A DNA stretch of 64,000 nt from NCBI RefSeq assembly GCF_900186505.1, contig NZ_LT891968.1:62001-126000 (forward strand). Direction: 5' to 3'. A program made the position numbers and the translations under genes. This DNA comes from Enorma phocaeensis (GTDB lineage: Bacteria; Actinomycetota; Coriobacteriia; Coriobacteriales; Coriobacteriaceae). A model generated the notes under the pieces. That model saw nothing but the letters and a program-made list of their open reading frames with translations. It had not been told where the DNA came from and did not search any database. Of the stretch, positions 57,484 through 64,000 are shown piece after piece. Numbering within the stretch: position 1 is the stretch's first letter; every line of letters begins with the position of its first letter.

Positions 57484-58353
57484 ATGCACGCAAAAGCCGA
57501 GCATTCCGGAAAGACCGCCCTCATCCTAGAAGGCGGCAGCTTCCGCGGCCAGTTCACCGCCGGCGTGCTTGACGTGATGCTCGAGCACGGCATCGAGGTT
57601 CCCGTATGCTACGGCGTCTCCGCCGGAGCGCTCAACGGGCTGAATTTCAAATCGCGCCAGATCGGTCGCGTCAACCGCGTCAATCTCGCGTTCTGCAACG
57701 ACCGGCGCTATATCGGCACCAAGTCGCTTACCGCAACGGGCAGCCTCATCGGTTATGACTTCATGCTCAACGATGTCCAGGACCGGCTCGATCCCTTTGA
57801 CAACGACGCGTTCCTCGCGAATCCCATGCGCCTGTTCGCCACGATGACGGACATCCTGTTCGGAACTCCCTCCTACCTCGAAGTCAAGAATGCCGTCCTC
57901 GATATCGATATCCTTCGCGCCACCACCTCGCTTCCCCTCATAACCCAGCCGGTCTCCATCGACGGCCATCTCTATCTCGACGGCGGCGTGGCGGACTCGG
58001 TGCCCATCGAGCACGCGCTCGAAGACGAAGGCTATCGCCGTGCCATCGTCGTGCTTACGCAGCACCGCGGCTACCAGAAGGAACCCTATGAGCTCATGGC
58101 TGCCGCACGAGCTCGCTATAGCGAGTATCCCTACCTGCTCGAGGCCCTCGAGACGCGCCACGAGCGCTATAACGAGCAGCGCGAGCACATCTGGGACTAC
58201 GAACGCGACGGGCGGGCGCTGGTGATCGCACCGCAACGCCCCGTCGAAGTGGGCCATATCGAACGCGACCCGGCCAAGCTGCTTGATCTGTACATCCAGG
58301 GGCGCCAAGAAGCAATCCGTCTGCTCGATCGCATTCGGGAGTTCGCCGCTTAG
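57484..58353 (+). CDS. Patatin-like phospholipase
   Basis: 289 residues from the ATG at 57484, with TTGGAGGAACCC upstream. The catalytic dyad is Ser in GVSAG and Asp in YLDGGVADSVP; the oxyanion loop is LEGGSFRGQFTAG. This is the bacterial RssA/YchK-like group of patatin proteins, predicted serine lipases or acyl hydrolases acting at membranes. No signal peptide or membrane segment. The C-terminus is helical and charged. Confidence 0.9.
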   Translation: MHAKAEHSGKTALILEGGSFRGQFTAGVLDVMLEHGIEVPVCYGVSAGALNGLNFKSRQIGRVNRVNLAFCNDRRYIGTKSLTATGSLIGYDFMLNDVQDRLDPFDNDAFLANPMRLFATMTDILFGTPSYLEVKNAVLDIDILRATTSLPLITQPVSIDGHLYLDGGVADSVPIEHALEDEGYRRAIVVLTQHRGYQKEPYELMAAARARYSEYPYLLEALETRHERYNEQREHIWDYERDGRALVIAPQRPVEVGHIERDPAKLLDLYIQGRQEAIRLLDRIREFAA

Positions 58354-58354
58354 T

Positions 58355-58382
58355 TTGTTACAAATTCGTAATCTCTCATAAT
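58355..58382 (+). promoter_or_regulatory. Probable promoter of the arginine operon
   Basis: TTGTTA (58355-58360) and CATAAT (58377-58382) are 16 bases apart. They directly follow the patatin stop codon and precede argC by about 60 bases. Confidence 0.5.
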
Positions 58383-58395
58383 GAGTGCTATTCTT

Positions 58396-58437
58396 CCGTA
58401 TCAACAAATAATCGATTCTTCTTTATTCACGATACGG
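58396..58437 (+). promoter_or_regulatory. CCGTATC/GATACGG inverted repeat in the argC leader
   Basis: Perfect 7-base arms (58396-58402 and 58431-58437) flank an AT-rich 28-base stretch containing AATAATCGATTCTTCTTTATTC. The outer arm ends 8 bases before the argC start, and the position fits an operator or an mRNA hairpin. ArgR binding is possible but the AT-rich centre is only loosely like an ARG box. Confidence 0.45.
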
Positions 58438-58445
58438 GTGATGGT

Positions 58446-59513
58446 ATGGGATATAGGGTTGCTGTCGTGGGCGCGGCGGGATATGCGGGCGTCGAACTCG
58501 TGCGCTTGCTGCTCGCCCATCCCGATTTCGAGCTCGTCGCAGCCACGTCGGCGGAAGACGCCGGCAAAGCGATCTCCGACGTGTACCCCGCCCTTGCCGG
58601 AGCGACCGATCTTTTCTTCACCCCGCACAACGACCCCGTACTCGCAACGTGCGACGCCGTGTTCCTAGCGGTGCCGCACACCGCGGCGCTCAAGATCGCG
58701 CCGTCGCTGCTGGACAGCGGCGTGACGGTCATCGACCTCTCGGCGGACTTTCGTCTCGCCGATGCTGCAACCTATGAGTCGTGGTATGGAGTGGAGCACA
58801 CCGCGCCCGAACTCCTTGCCACGAGCGCATTCGGTCTCCCCGAGCTCTTCGCCGAGGACCTCCTGCGCGCCAAGGACCAGCGCGCCTCTGGAACAGCACC
58901 GCTCGTTGCCTGCGCCGGATGCTTCCCCACGGCGACATCGCTCGCAGCCGCGCCGGCCATCCGCTTGGGCTGGGCCCGCGAAGGAGCTCCCATCGTTGTG
59001 AATGCGATCTCGGGTGTGACGGGCGCCGGCAAAACCCCCACCGCACGCACCCATTTCTGCAGCGTCGCGGAGAACGTCGAGGCATACAGCGTCTGCCGTC
59101 ACCGCCATACCCCCGAAATCGAGCAGATCCTTGGTCTCGAGGGACGCGTGGTCTTCACGCCGCACCTGGCACCTTTGAAGCGCGGACTGCTGTCGACGGT
59201 TACCATTCCGCTCACTGAAGATGCGCAGTCTCTTGATGGCGATGCCGTGATCGATGCATATCGCGCCGCGTATGAAGGACACCCACTCGTCGACGTCCTC
59301 GATGCAGGGAGGACGCCGCGTACCGATTCCGTTGCAGGAACGTGCCTCTGCCAGGTAGGGCTCGCGATTGACCGTCGCACAGGGGTCCTCGTCGCGATCG
59401 GCGCCATCGACAACCTCTGCAAAGGCGCAGCTGGCCAGGCCGTGCAGTGCGCGAACATCGTATTCGGACTCGACGAGCGACGAGGCTTACCGCTCAGCGC
59501 CCTCCCCGTTTAA
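58446..59513 (+). CDS. argC: N-acetyl-gamma-glutamyl-phosphate reductase
   Basis: 355 residues. NADPH-dependent reduction of N-acetylglutamyl phosphate to the semialdehyde, third step of arginine synthesis. The N-terminal GAAGYAGVELVRLL is the Rossmann motif, the catalytic cysteine is Cys159 in ACAGCFPTA, and HRHTPEIEQ and CNxCKGAAGQAVQ-like DNLCKGAAGQAVQ are conserved. First gene of argC-argJ-argB-argD. The ribosome site GGTGATGG is weak, and another ATG lies 5 bases upstream out of frame. Confidence 0.95.
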   Translation: MGYRVAVVGAAGYAGVELVRLLLAHPDFELVAATSAEDAGKAISDVYPALAGATDLFFTPHNDPVLATCDAVFLAVPHTAALKIAPSLLDSGVTVIDLSADFRLADAATYESWYGVEHTAPELLATSAFGLPELFAEDLLRAKDQRASGTAPLVACAGCFPTATSLAAAPAIRLGWAREGAPIVVNAISGVTGAGKTPTARTHFCSVAENVEAYSVCRHRHTPEIEQILGLEGRVVFTPHLAPLKRGLLSTVTIPLTEDAQSLDGDAVIDAYRAAYEGHPLVDVLDAGRTPRTDSVAGTCLCQVGLAIDRRTGVLVAIGAIDNLCKGAAGQAVQCANIVFGLDERRGLPLSALPV

Positions 59514-59632
59514 TCGCTTGCACGCGATAACTGATGCGCGGGTGGCGTTGCCCGTGCGGCACCCGCTCGGTACACTTGATGGTGCTGCATGGCACTCGGC
59601 TTTGCACCCTCGTCTAGCTCAGGAGAGACCTT

Positions 59633-60898
59633 ATGGATATGGAACAGTTCGATGCGGCAATCCGCGCCGTTCCGCAAGGCGGAGTCACCAGCGCACGCGG
59701 CTTCAGGGCAGCCGGTGTTCACGCCGGCTTCAGGAAGAATCCCGAACGTCTCGACCTCGCGCTCGTCGCTGCAGACGAGCCCTGTCCTACCGCCGCCGTC
59801 TTCACCACCAACCGCTTCTGCGCTGCGCCCGTCCTGATCAGCCGTGACCACCTTGGTGGTCGGGGCTCGGGGATCGCCCGTGCCATCATGGTGAACTCAG
59901 GCAACGCAAACGCTGCAACCGGAGACCAAGGGCGCGCCGTCGCACAGGAGTCGGCAGAGATCGCTGCCCAGATCCTCGGCTGTGATACCAATCAGGTGCT
60001 CGTCGCTTCGACCGGGGTAATCGGCCAGCCGCTCTCGACCGATCCCTTCGAAGCCGGTGTTCCCATAGCTGTCGACGCTCTCGCCCGCGACGGTGGTCAC
60101 GATGCCGCTTGCGCGATCATGACCACCGACACGCATCCTAAGGAGTACGCCGTATCCTACGAGACCCAAGCGCTCGAATATCTCGGCTGCACCTTCACCG
60201 TCGGAGGCTGCGTCAAGGGTTCGGGCATGATCATGCCCAACATGGCAACCATGATCTCGATCATCACCACGGATGCACCCGTTGCGCCCGCCACGCTCGG
60301 CAGCCTGCTGACCTCCGTCGTGGGCAAGACCTTCAATAAGGTGACCGTCGACTCCGATACCTCGACCAATGATACGTGCGTGCTCATGGCGTCGGGCGCC
60401 GCCGCGCCGGGCGCGGAGCCCATCGAGGAGGGCAGCGACGCGTACTGCGAGCTCGAGCAGGCGCTCTTTGTCGTATGCGAAGCGCTCGCAAGGGCTATCG
60501 CCTCCGACGGCGAAGGGGCCTCTAAACTCGTGACGGTCAACGTCAGCAGCGCTGCCAGCGATGCAGATGCCGATGCCGCCGCGCGCGCCGTCGCCAACTC
60601 GCCCCTGGTGAAGTGCGCCATCGCGGGCCGTGATTGCAACTGGGGCCGCATCGCCGCCGCGCTGGGCAAGTCCGGTGCCGAGTTCGATGAGAGGCGCACC
60701 TCGATCGACTTCATGGGCATCCCGGTGTGTCGAGACGGCCTTGCGGTTCCCTTCGACGAAGACGAAGCCCTGCGACGATTCGAAGCCCCCGAGATCGTCA
60801 TCTCTTGCGACCTCGGCGCAGGCACCTCGGCGACCACGATCTGGTCCTGCGATCTCACGCATGACTACATCTCCATCAACGCCGATTACCGTTCGTAA
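59633..60898 (+). CDS. argJ: Bifunctional ornithine acetyltransferase/N-acetylglutamate synthase
   Basis: 421 residues. ArgJ recycles the acetyl group between acetylornithine and glutamate. The autoprocessing site is the Ala205-Thr206 bond in MPNMATM, giving alpha and beta chains, with Thr206 as nucleophile. Other motifs are GVTSARGFRAAG and VNSGNANAATG, and the C-terminal GRDCNWGRIAAALG. Whether it is mono- or bifunctional cannot be told from sequence alone. AGGAGAG is the ribosome site. It follows argC by 119 bases. Confidence 0.95.
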   Translation: MDMEQFDAAIRAVPQGGVTSARGFRAAGVHAGFRKNPERLDLALVAADEPCPTAAVFTTNRFCAAPVLISRDHLGGRGSGIARAIMVNSGNANAATGDQGRAVAQESAEIAAQILGCDTNQVLVASTGVIGQPLSTDPFEAGVPIAVDALARDGGHDAACAIMTTDTHPKEYAVSYETQALEYLGCTFTVGGCVKGSGMIMPNMATMISIITTDAPVAPATLGSLLTSVVGKTFNKVTVDSDTSTNDTCVLMASGAAAPGAEPIEEGSDAYCELEQALFVVCEALARAIASDGEGASKLVTVNVSSAASDADADAAARAVANSPLVKCAIAGRDCNWGRIAAALGKSGAEFDERRTSIDFMGIPVCRDGLAVPFDEDEALRRFEAPEIVISCDLGAGTSATTIWSCDLTHDYISINADYRS

Positions 60899-61022
60899 GA
60901 ACTTCGTTCACAAGCACAATCGGTGCGGTCGCGCTTCAAGAGCTCGCCGCACGCATGGCCGGGTGCCCGCGAGGCGCCTGCCCTTCGCCTTATCTTTTCC
61001 TATCTAAACCTGGAAGGCCGCT

Positions 61023-62006
61023 ATGAAATACGCACGTGACACCGCTTCCACCCGCCCTTACCAAGAAACCGGCGAGCTGCTGTACGAGACGCTACCATGG
61101 GTCAAGAACCTCACCGGCAAGACGGTCGTCATCAAGTACGGCGGCGCCGCCATGGTGGATGACCTCCTACGCGATGACGTGATGAGCGATGTCTTGCTGC
61201 TCAGGATCATCGGCGCGCGCGTGGTCATCGTCCACGGCGGCGGCGCCGAGGTAAGCGGCGCCCTCAAACGCCTCGATCTGCCCGTTGCATTCAAGGATGG
61301 ACAGCGTGTCACCACGCCCGAGGTCATGGATGTGGTCCGCGAGGTCCTCGTCGGCAAGGTCAACACCGATCTCGTATCGGCTCTCAACCGGCATGGCACC
61401 GTGGCCGTCGGCGTGTCCGGCAGCGATGCGGGTACCTTGATCGCCCAGCAGCTCGACCCCGCGCTCGGTCGTGTGGGCGATATCGTCCGGGTCAATCCCG
61501 ATTACCTCGAGAGCCTGCTCGACAATGAGTACATCCCCGTGGTCGCCACGGTCGCTCAGGGCGAGGACGGCGGCTTCTTCAACATCAACGCAGATGTCGC
61601 CGCGGGGCATATCGCCGCTGCGATCCATGCGCACAAGATCATCTTCCTAACCGACGTCGACGGTCTATACGAGGATTTCGATGACAAGGACTCGCTCATC
61701 TCGAACCTCACCCTCGAGGAGACCGAAGGGCTCCTCGCCGACGGAACGGCCGCCAAGGGCATGATTCCCAAGTTGCGCTCGTGCGTGCACGCGTTGCGCC
61801 ACGGCGTGTACCGCTCACACATCATCAACGGCACGACGCCGCACGCGTTGCTGCTCGAGCTGCTCACCGACGCCGGCATCGGCACGGTGATACACGCCAC
61901 GGCCGAGGCGTACGAGTTCGATCGCCATCCGCATCCAGTAGGTGCACTCGCCGCCCGCCTCTCGCAGGATGTCGAAGAGGAATTTGGCATCGAGGGCACC
62001 GAGTAA
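61023..62006 (+). CDS. argB: Acetylglutamate kinase
   Basis: 327 residues; a little longer than usual. Amino-acid kinase family: TVVIKYGGAAM at the N-terminus, VIVHGGGAEVSG, SGSDAGTLIA and FLTDVDGLYEDFDD, and TAAKGMIPKLRSC. The C-terminal extension after AIGTVIHA (about 30 residues) contains RLSQDVEEEFGIEG. An N-terminal helix (TASTRPYQETGELLYETLPWVK) is like those of arginine-feedback-inhibited hexameric enzymes, so inhibition by arginine is likely. Confidence 0.95.
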   Translation: MKYARDTASTRPYQETGELLYETLPWVKNLTGKTVVIKYGGAAMVDDLLRDDVMSDVLLLRIIGARVVIVHGGGAEVSGALKRLDLPVAFKDGQRVTTPEVMDVVREVLVGKVNTDLVSALNRHGTVAVGVSGSDAGTLIAQQLDPALGRVGDIVRVNPDYLESLLDNEYIPVVATVAQGEDGGFFNINADVAAGHIAAAIHAHKIIFLTDVDGLYEDFDDKDSLISNLTLEETEGLLADGTAAKGMIPKLRSCVHALRHGVYRSHIINGTTPHALLLELLTDAGIGTVIHATAEAYEFDRHPHPVGALAARLSQDVEEEFGIEGTE

Positions 62007-62078
62007 CGTCGCCACGGCCCGGGGCGCATCTCATCAACGGATGGATGCCGCCAACGCCCGCAATCATTGGAGGAAACC

Positions 62079-63371
62079 ATGGACCTCGAACAGGAACGCT
62101 CCCTCGATGGAACGTATATCATGCCCACATTCGGTCGCCTGCCGGTACTGTTCACGCATGGCGAGGGCATGAGGCTTTACGACGACACAGGCAAGGAGTA
62201 TCTCGATTTCCTTGCCGGCATCGGCGTCTGCTGTCTTGGACATGGGCATCCGGCGCTGGTAAACGCTCTTTCGCATCAGGCAGAGCAGCTCCTTCATGTG
62301 TCGAATTACTACTACATCGAGCATCGCGCCGAGGTGGCCGCGCTTCTTTCCAAGCTCGCGAACAATGACATGGAGGGTGCTGAGCGGCTCGCTCGGGCGC
62401 TGTGCTCTGGAGATGCGCAGGCTGCCATGGACGCGGCGCAGCCGGCTGCGGGCGAACAGGTTTGGCAGACGTTTTTCGCCAACTCCGGTGCCGAGGCGAA
62501 CGAGTGCTCCCTCAAGCTCGCGCGCCTCTACGCGCAACGACACGGCAACGGCGGCAACGCGATCGTTTGCTTGCATGGCGGGTTCCACGGGCGCACGCTC
62601 GAGACCCTGGCCGCAACGATGCAGGAGCGGCTCCAGGAGCCGTTCCAGCCGCTGCCTGGGGGATTCCTCATGTGCGAGCCCAACGACATCGATGGGCTAC
62701 GGGAGCTCTTCGCACAGCATGGTAAGCAGATCGCGGGCATCTTGATCGAGCCGATCCAAGGCGAGAGCGGAGTCCATCCCCTTACCGCTGAATTCGTCCA
62801 CGAAGCTGCCGAGCTGGCACACGCAGCCGGCGCGCTCCTCATCTCCGATGAGGTGCAGGCGGGAATATTCCGGTGCGGTACGCCATTCGCCATACAGTCG
62901 CTCGGCATCGCACCCGATATCATGAGCCTTGCAAAGGGCATCGCTGGCGGCGTTCCATGCGGCGCCTGCGTGGCACGGGCGGAAATCGCCCGCACGTTCG
63001 CCCCCGGTGAGCACGGGACGACGTTTGGCGGCAGCAACCTCGCGGTAGCAGCTGCCGAGGCCGTGCTCTGCGAGCTCATCTGCGGAGCATATGGAGAGCA
63101 TGCCGTCCATGCCGGCACCTACCTTATGGAGCGCCTTGACGCCCTTCCCTGCGTCACCGAGGTGCGCGGACGCGGGCTCATGGTCGGCTGCGACCTCGCG
63201 CCCGATGCATGCGACGCCCATGACCTCGTTGCGGCCCTTCTCGACGACGGATTCGTGCTCAACGCCACAGGCGATCACACGCTACGGTTCCTCCCCCCGC
63301 TCATCTGCACGCCCGATGATATCGACCTTCTGGTTGACGCTCTCGCGCATAGGCTCGAGCAGGCTGGGTAA
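62079..63371 (+). CDS. argD: Acetylornithine aminotransferase
   Basis: 430 residues from the ATG at 62079 (GGAGGAAACC upstream). Class III aminotransferase: FANSGAEANE (134-142), HGGFHGRTLETL, the ISDEVQAGIFRCG metal/PLP region and the PLP lysine in SLAKGIAGGVP. It makes N-acetylornithine from the semialdehyde. It is about 30 residues longer than usual because of an insertion around residues 95-127 (RALCSGDAQAAMDAAQP). Last gene of the visible arg operon; no argF or argG follows, and ssrA begins 123 bases later. Confidence 0.94.
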   Translation: MDLEQERSLDGTYIMPTFGRLPVLFTHGEGMRLYDDTGKEYLDFLAGIGVCCLGHGHPALVNALSHQAEQLLHVSNYYYIEHRAEVAALLSKLANNDMEGAERLARALCSGDAQAAMDAAQPAAGEQVWQTFFANSGAEANECSLKLARLYAQRHGNGGNAIVCLHGGFHGRTLETLAATMQERLQEPFQPLPGGFLMCEPNDIDGLRELFAQHGKQIAGILIEPIQGESGVHPLTAEFVHEAAELAHAAGALLISDEVQAGIFRCGTPFAIQSLGIAPDIMSLAKGIAGGVPCGACVARAEIARTFAPGEHGTTFGGSNLAVAAAEAVLCELICGAYGEHAVHAGTYLMERLDALPCVTEVRGRGLMVGCDLAPDACDAHDLVAALLDDGFVLNATGDHTLRFLPPLICTPDDIDLLVDALAHRLEQAG

Positions 63372-63375
63372 GAGC

Positions 63376-63404
63376 TTGAGCACAGGCAGCGACCGTGGTA
63401 TGCT
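63376..63404 (+). promoter_or_regulatory. Promoter of ssrA (TTGAGC-17-TATGCT)
   Basis: TTGAGC (63376-63381) and TATGCT (63399-63404) are 17 bases apart and lie about 90 bases upstream of the mature tmRNA end. A TTGACA at 63436 has no matching -10. Confidence 0.55.
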
Positions 63405-63493
63405 GCTTTTCCACGCTGCATGCGCAGCAGGTACTTTGACAGGTCGAGTACGGCTTTGCGGTGACAGCGCCGCAGCCTGCCAGACCGCCTTCT

Positions 63494-63861
63494 GGGGCCG
63501 ACTGGTTTCGACGCGATAGCTCTGAGAGAGGAAGCAGGCCGTGGTCTCCTCGCCACGTTAAACAGGGGTACTGTCAAAATGAATTGACAAGAATTCTTCT
63601 TACGAGCCTCAGCTGGCTCTTGCTGCTTAATTACATAGCAGCACGCCAAACCCGGGAGTTCCCCGCCCCGGGAGCGGTGTCATCTTAGGGGAATGCTCCT
63701 GCGCACGTAATCGGTATGGCGCAGGCTAAGACTGAACCGGTTGGGGTGCCGCGAGCGTGTCGCTGCGCGCAAGGCACCCGAGATCAAATCAGCGACTGAG
63801 CCTGGAGATGCCGATCAGGGGGCTTTCGTGGACCGGAGTTCGATTCTCCGCGGCTCCACCA
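63494..63861 (+). ncRNA. ssrA: Transfer-messenger RNA (tmRNA)
   Basis: 368 nt. The 5' end GGGGCCG (63494-63500) pairs with CGGCTCC (63851-63857), followed by A and CCA, forming the alanine-like acceptor stem; the T arm is GTTCGATTC. The tag frame encodes DKNSSYEPQLALAA and ends at TAA (63628-63630), with the conserved LALAA end. The first tag codon reads GAC if the frame starts at 63586. It frees stalled ribosomes and marks the product for proteolysis with SmpB. Confidence 0.95.
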
Positions 63862-63869
63862 ACTTTTTC

Positions 63870-63908
63870 CGGGCTTTCTACCCCGTCGCAGGTAGAAGGC
63901 CCGTTTTT
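63870..63908 (+). terminator. Intrinsic terminator of ssrA
   Basis: CGGGCTTTCTACC (63870-63882) pairs with GGTAGAAGGCCCG (63891-63903), one mismatch, followed by TTTTTC. It ends the tmRNA transcript. Confidence 0.9.
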
Positions 63909-64000
63909 CAATCCGCTAGCCCATATATCTCCCGCTGTCTTTGGCTAATTTTGGCTAACGCACGCCCCGCGCGCCATGTCAACGGCGAATCTTGGCGAAC
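63909..64000. repeat. GGCTAA/GGCGAA direct repeats beyond ssrA
   Basis: TTTGGCTAA occurs twice within 20 bases (about 63940-63960), and CGGCGAA and TTGGCGAA follow at the window edge. These 6-9 base direct repeats lie just past the tmRNA terminator, a classic integration target. No integrase gene is visible before the window ends. Confidence 0.4.

Noticed and set aside
63436..63441. TTGACA as the ssrA -35 box
   Set aside because: No -10-like sequence occurs at 15-19 bases downstream; the pair at 63376/63399 fits better.

Overview
The window is high-GC bacterial DNA and looks like a chromosome of the class Coriobacteriia (Actinomycetota), most probably Collinsella or a close relative. This is inferred from the GC-rich codon use, the veg-ispE pair, an archaeal-like type IA topoisomerase, an IS1249-type transposase, several proteins with an MFC.(S/K)CG zinc-ribbon N-terminus and a membrane-anchored LuxR regulator. 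No taxonomy search could be run. Almost all of the DNA is coding. The many long antisense reading frames are GC-driven shadows and are not listed.

Region 1 (1-7720) is a sugar-acid catabolic module. A CdaR-type regulator is divergent from a mannonate-dehydratase-like enzyme and an SLC13 permease. These are followed on the same strand by a DapA-family lyase, glycerate 2-kinase and a tartronate-semialdehyde-reductase-like gene cut by the window edge. The set reads as a sugar-diacid route to 2-phosphoglycerate built from unusual enzyme families. A GltD-like flavoprotein overlaps the 3' end of cdaR. Region 2 (7765-32560) is mostly housekeeping: thymidylate kinase, topoisomerase I, a tatB/tatC/hypA/hypB cluster, a STAS protein, an aminotransferase, NhaA, a Ca/Na exchanger, Mn-type pyrophosphatase, ROK kinase, asparaginase, an XRE/HAD-like divergent pair, YchF, and zinc-ribbon, DUF2752 and ferredoxin proteins.

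Region 3 (about 32700-40850) looks like an acquired carbohydrate island. At one end is an AT-rich non-coding stretch with three copies of a palindromic motif. Next come a galactitol-type PTS (IIA, IIB, IIC) with two DHAP-type aldolases, a DeoR regulator, an MFS permease and an aldo/keto reductase. The PTS operon and the reductase gene have related TTTCTGTGTTTCA-type sites upstream, so they probably form one DeoR regulon.

Region 4 (40879-48595) holds lysS fused to a tRNA-binding domain, greA, tatA, a TetR/AEC-transporter pair and a YfcC-type transporter with an M20 peptidase. Region 5 (48785-51772) has a membrane LuxR regulator, an intact IS1249-like element and tRNA-Pro. Region 6 (51809-57295) has ispE, veg, dtd, rdgB, rph, murI, a HAD hydrolase and tRNA-Val. 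Region 7 (57484-64000) has a patatin-like hydrolase, the arginine operon argC-argJ-argB-argD, and ssrA (tmRNA) with a strong terminator. Repeats beyond ssrA could mark an integration site.
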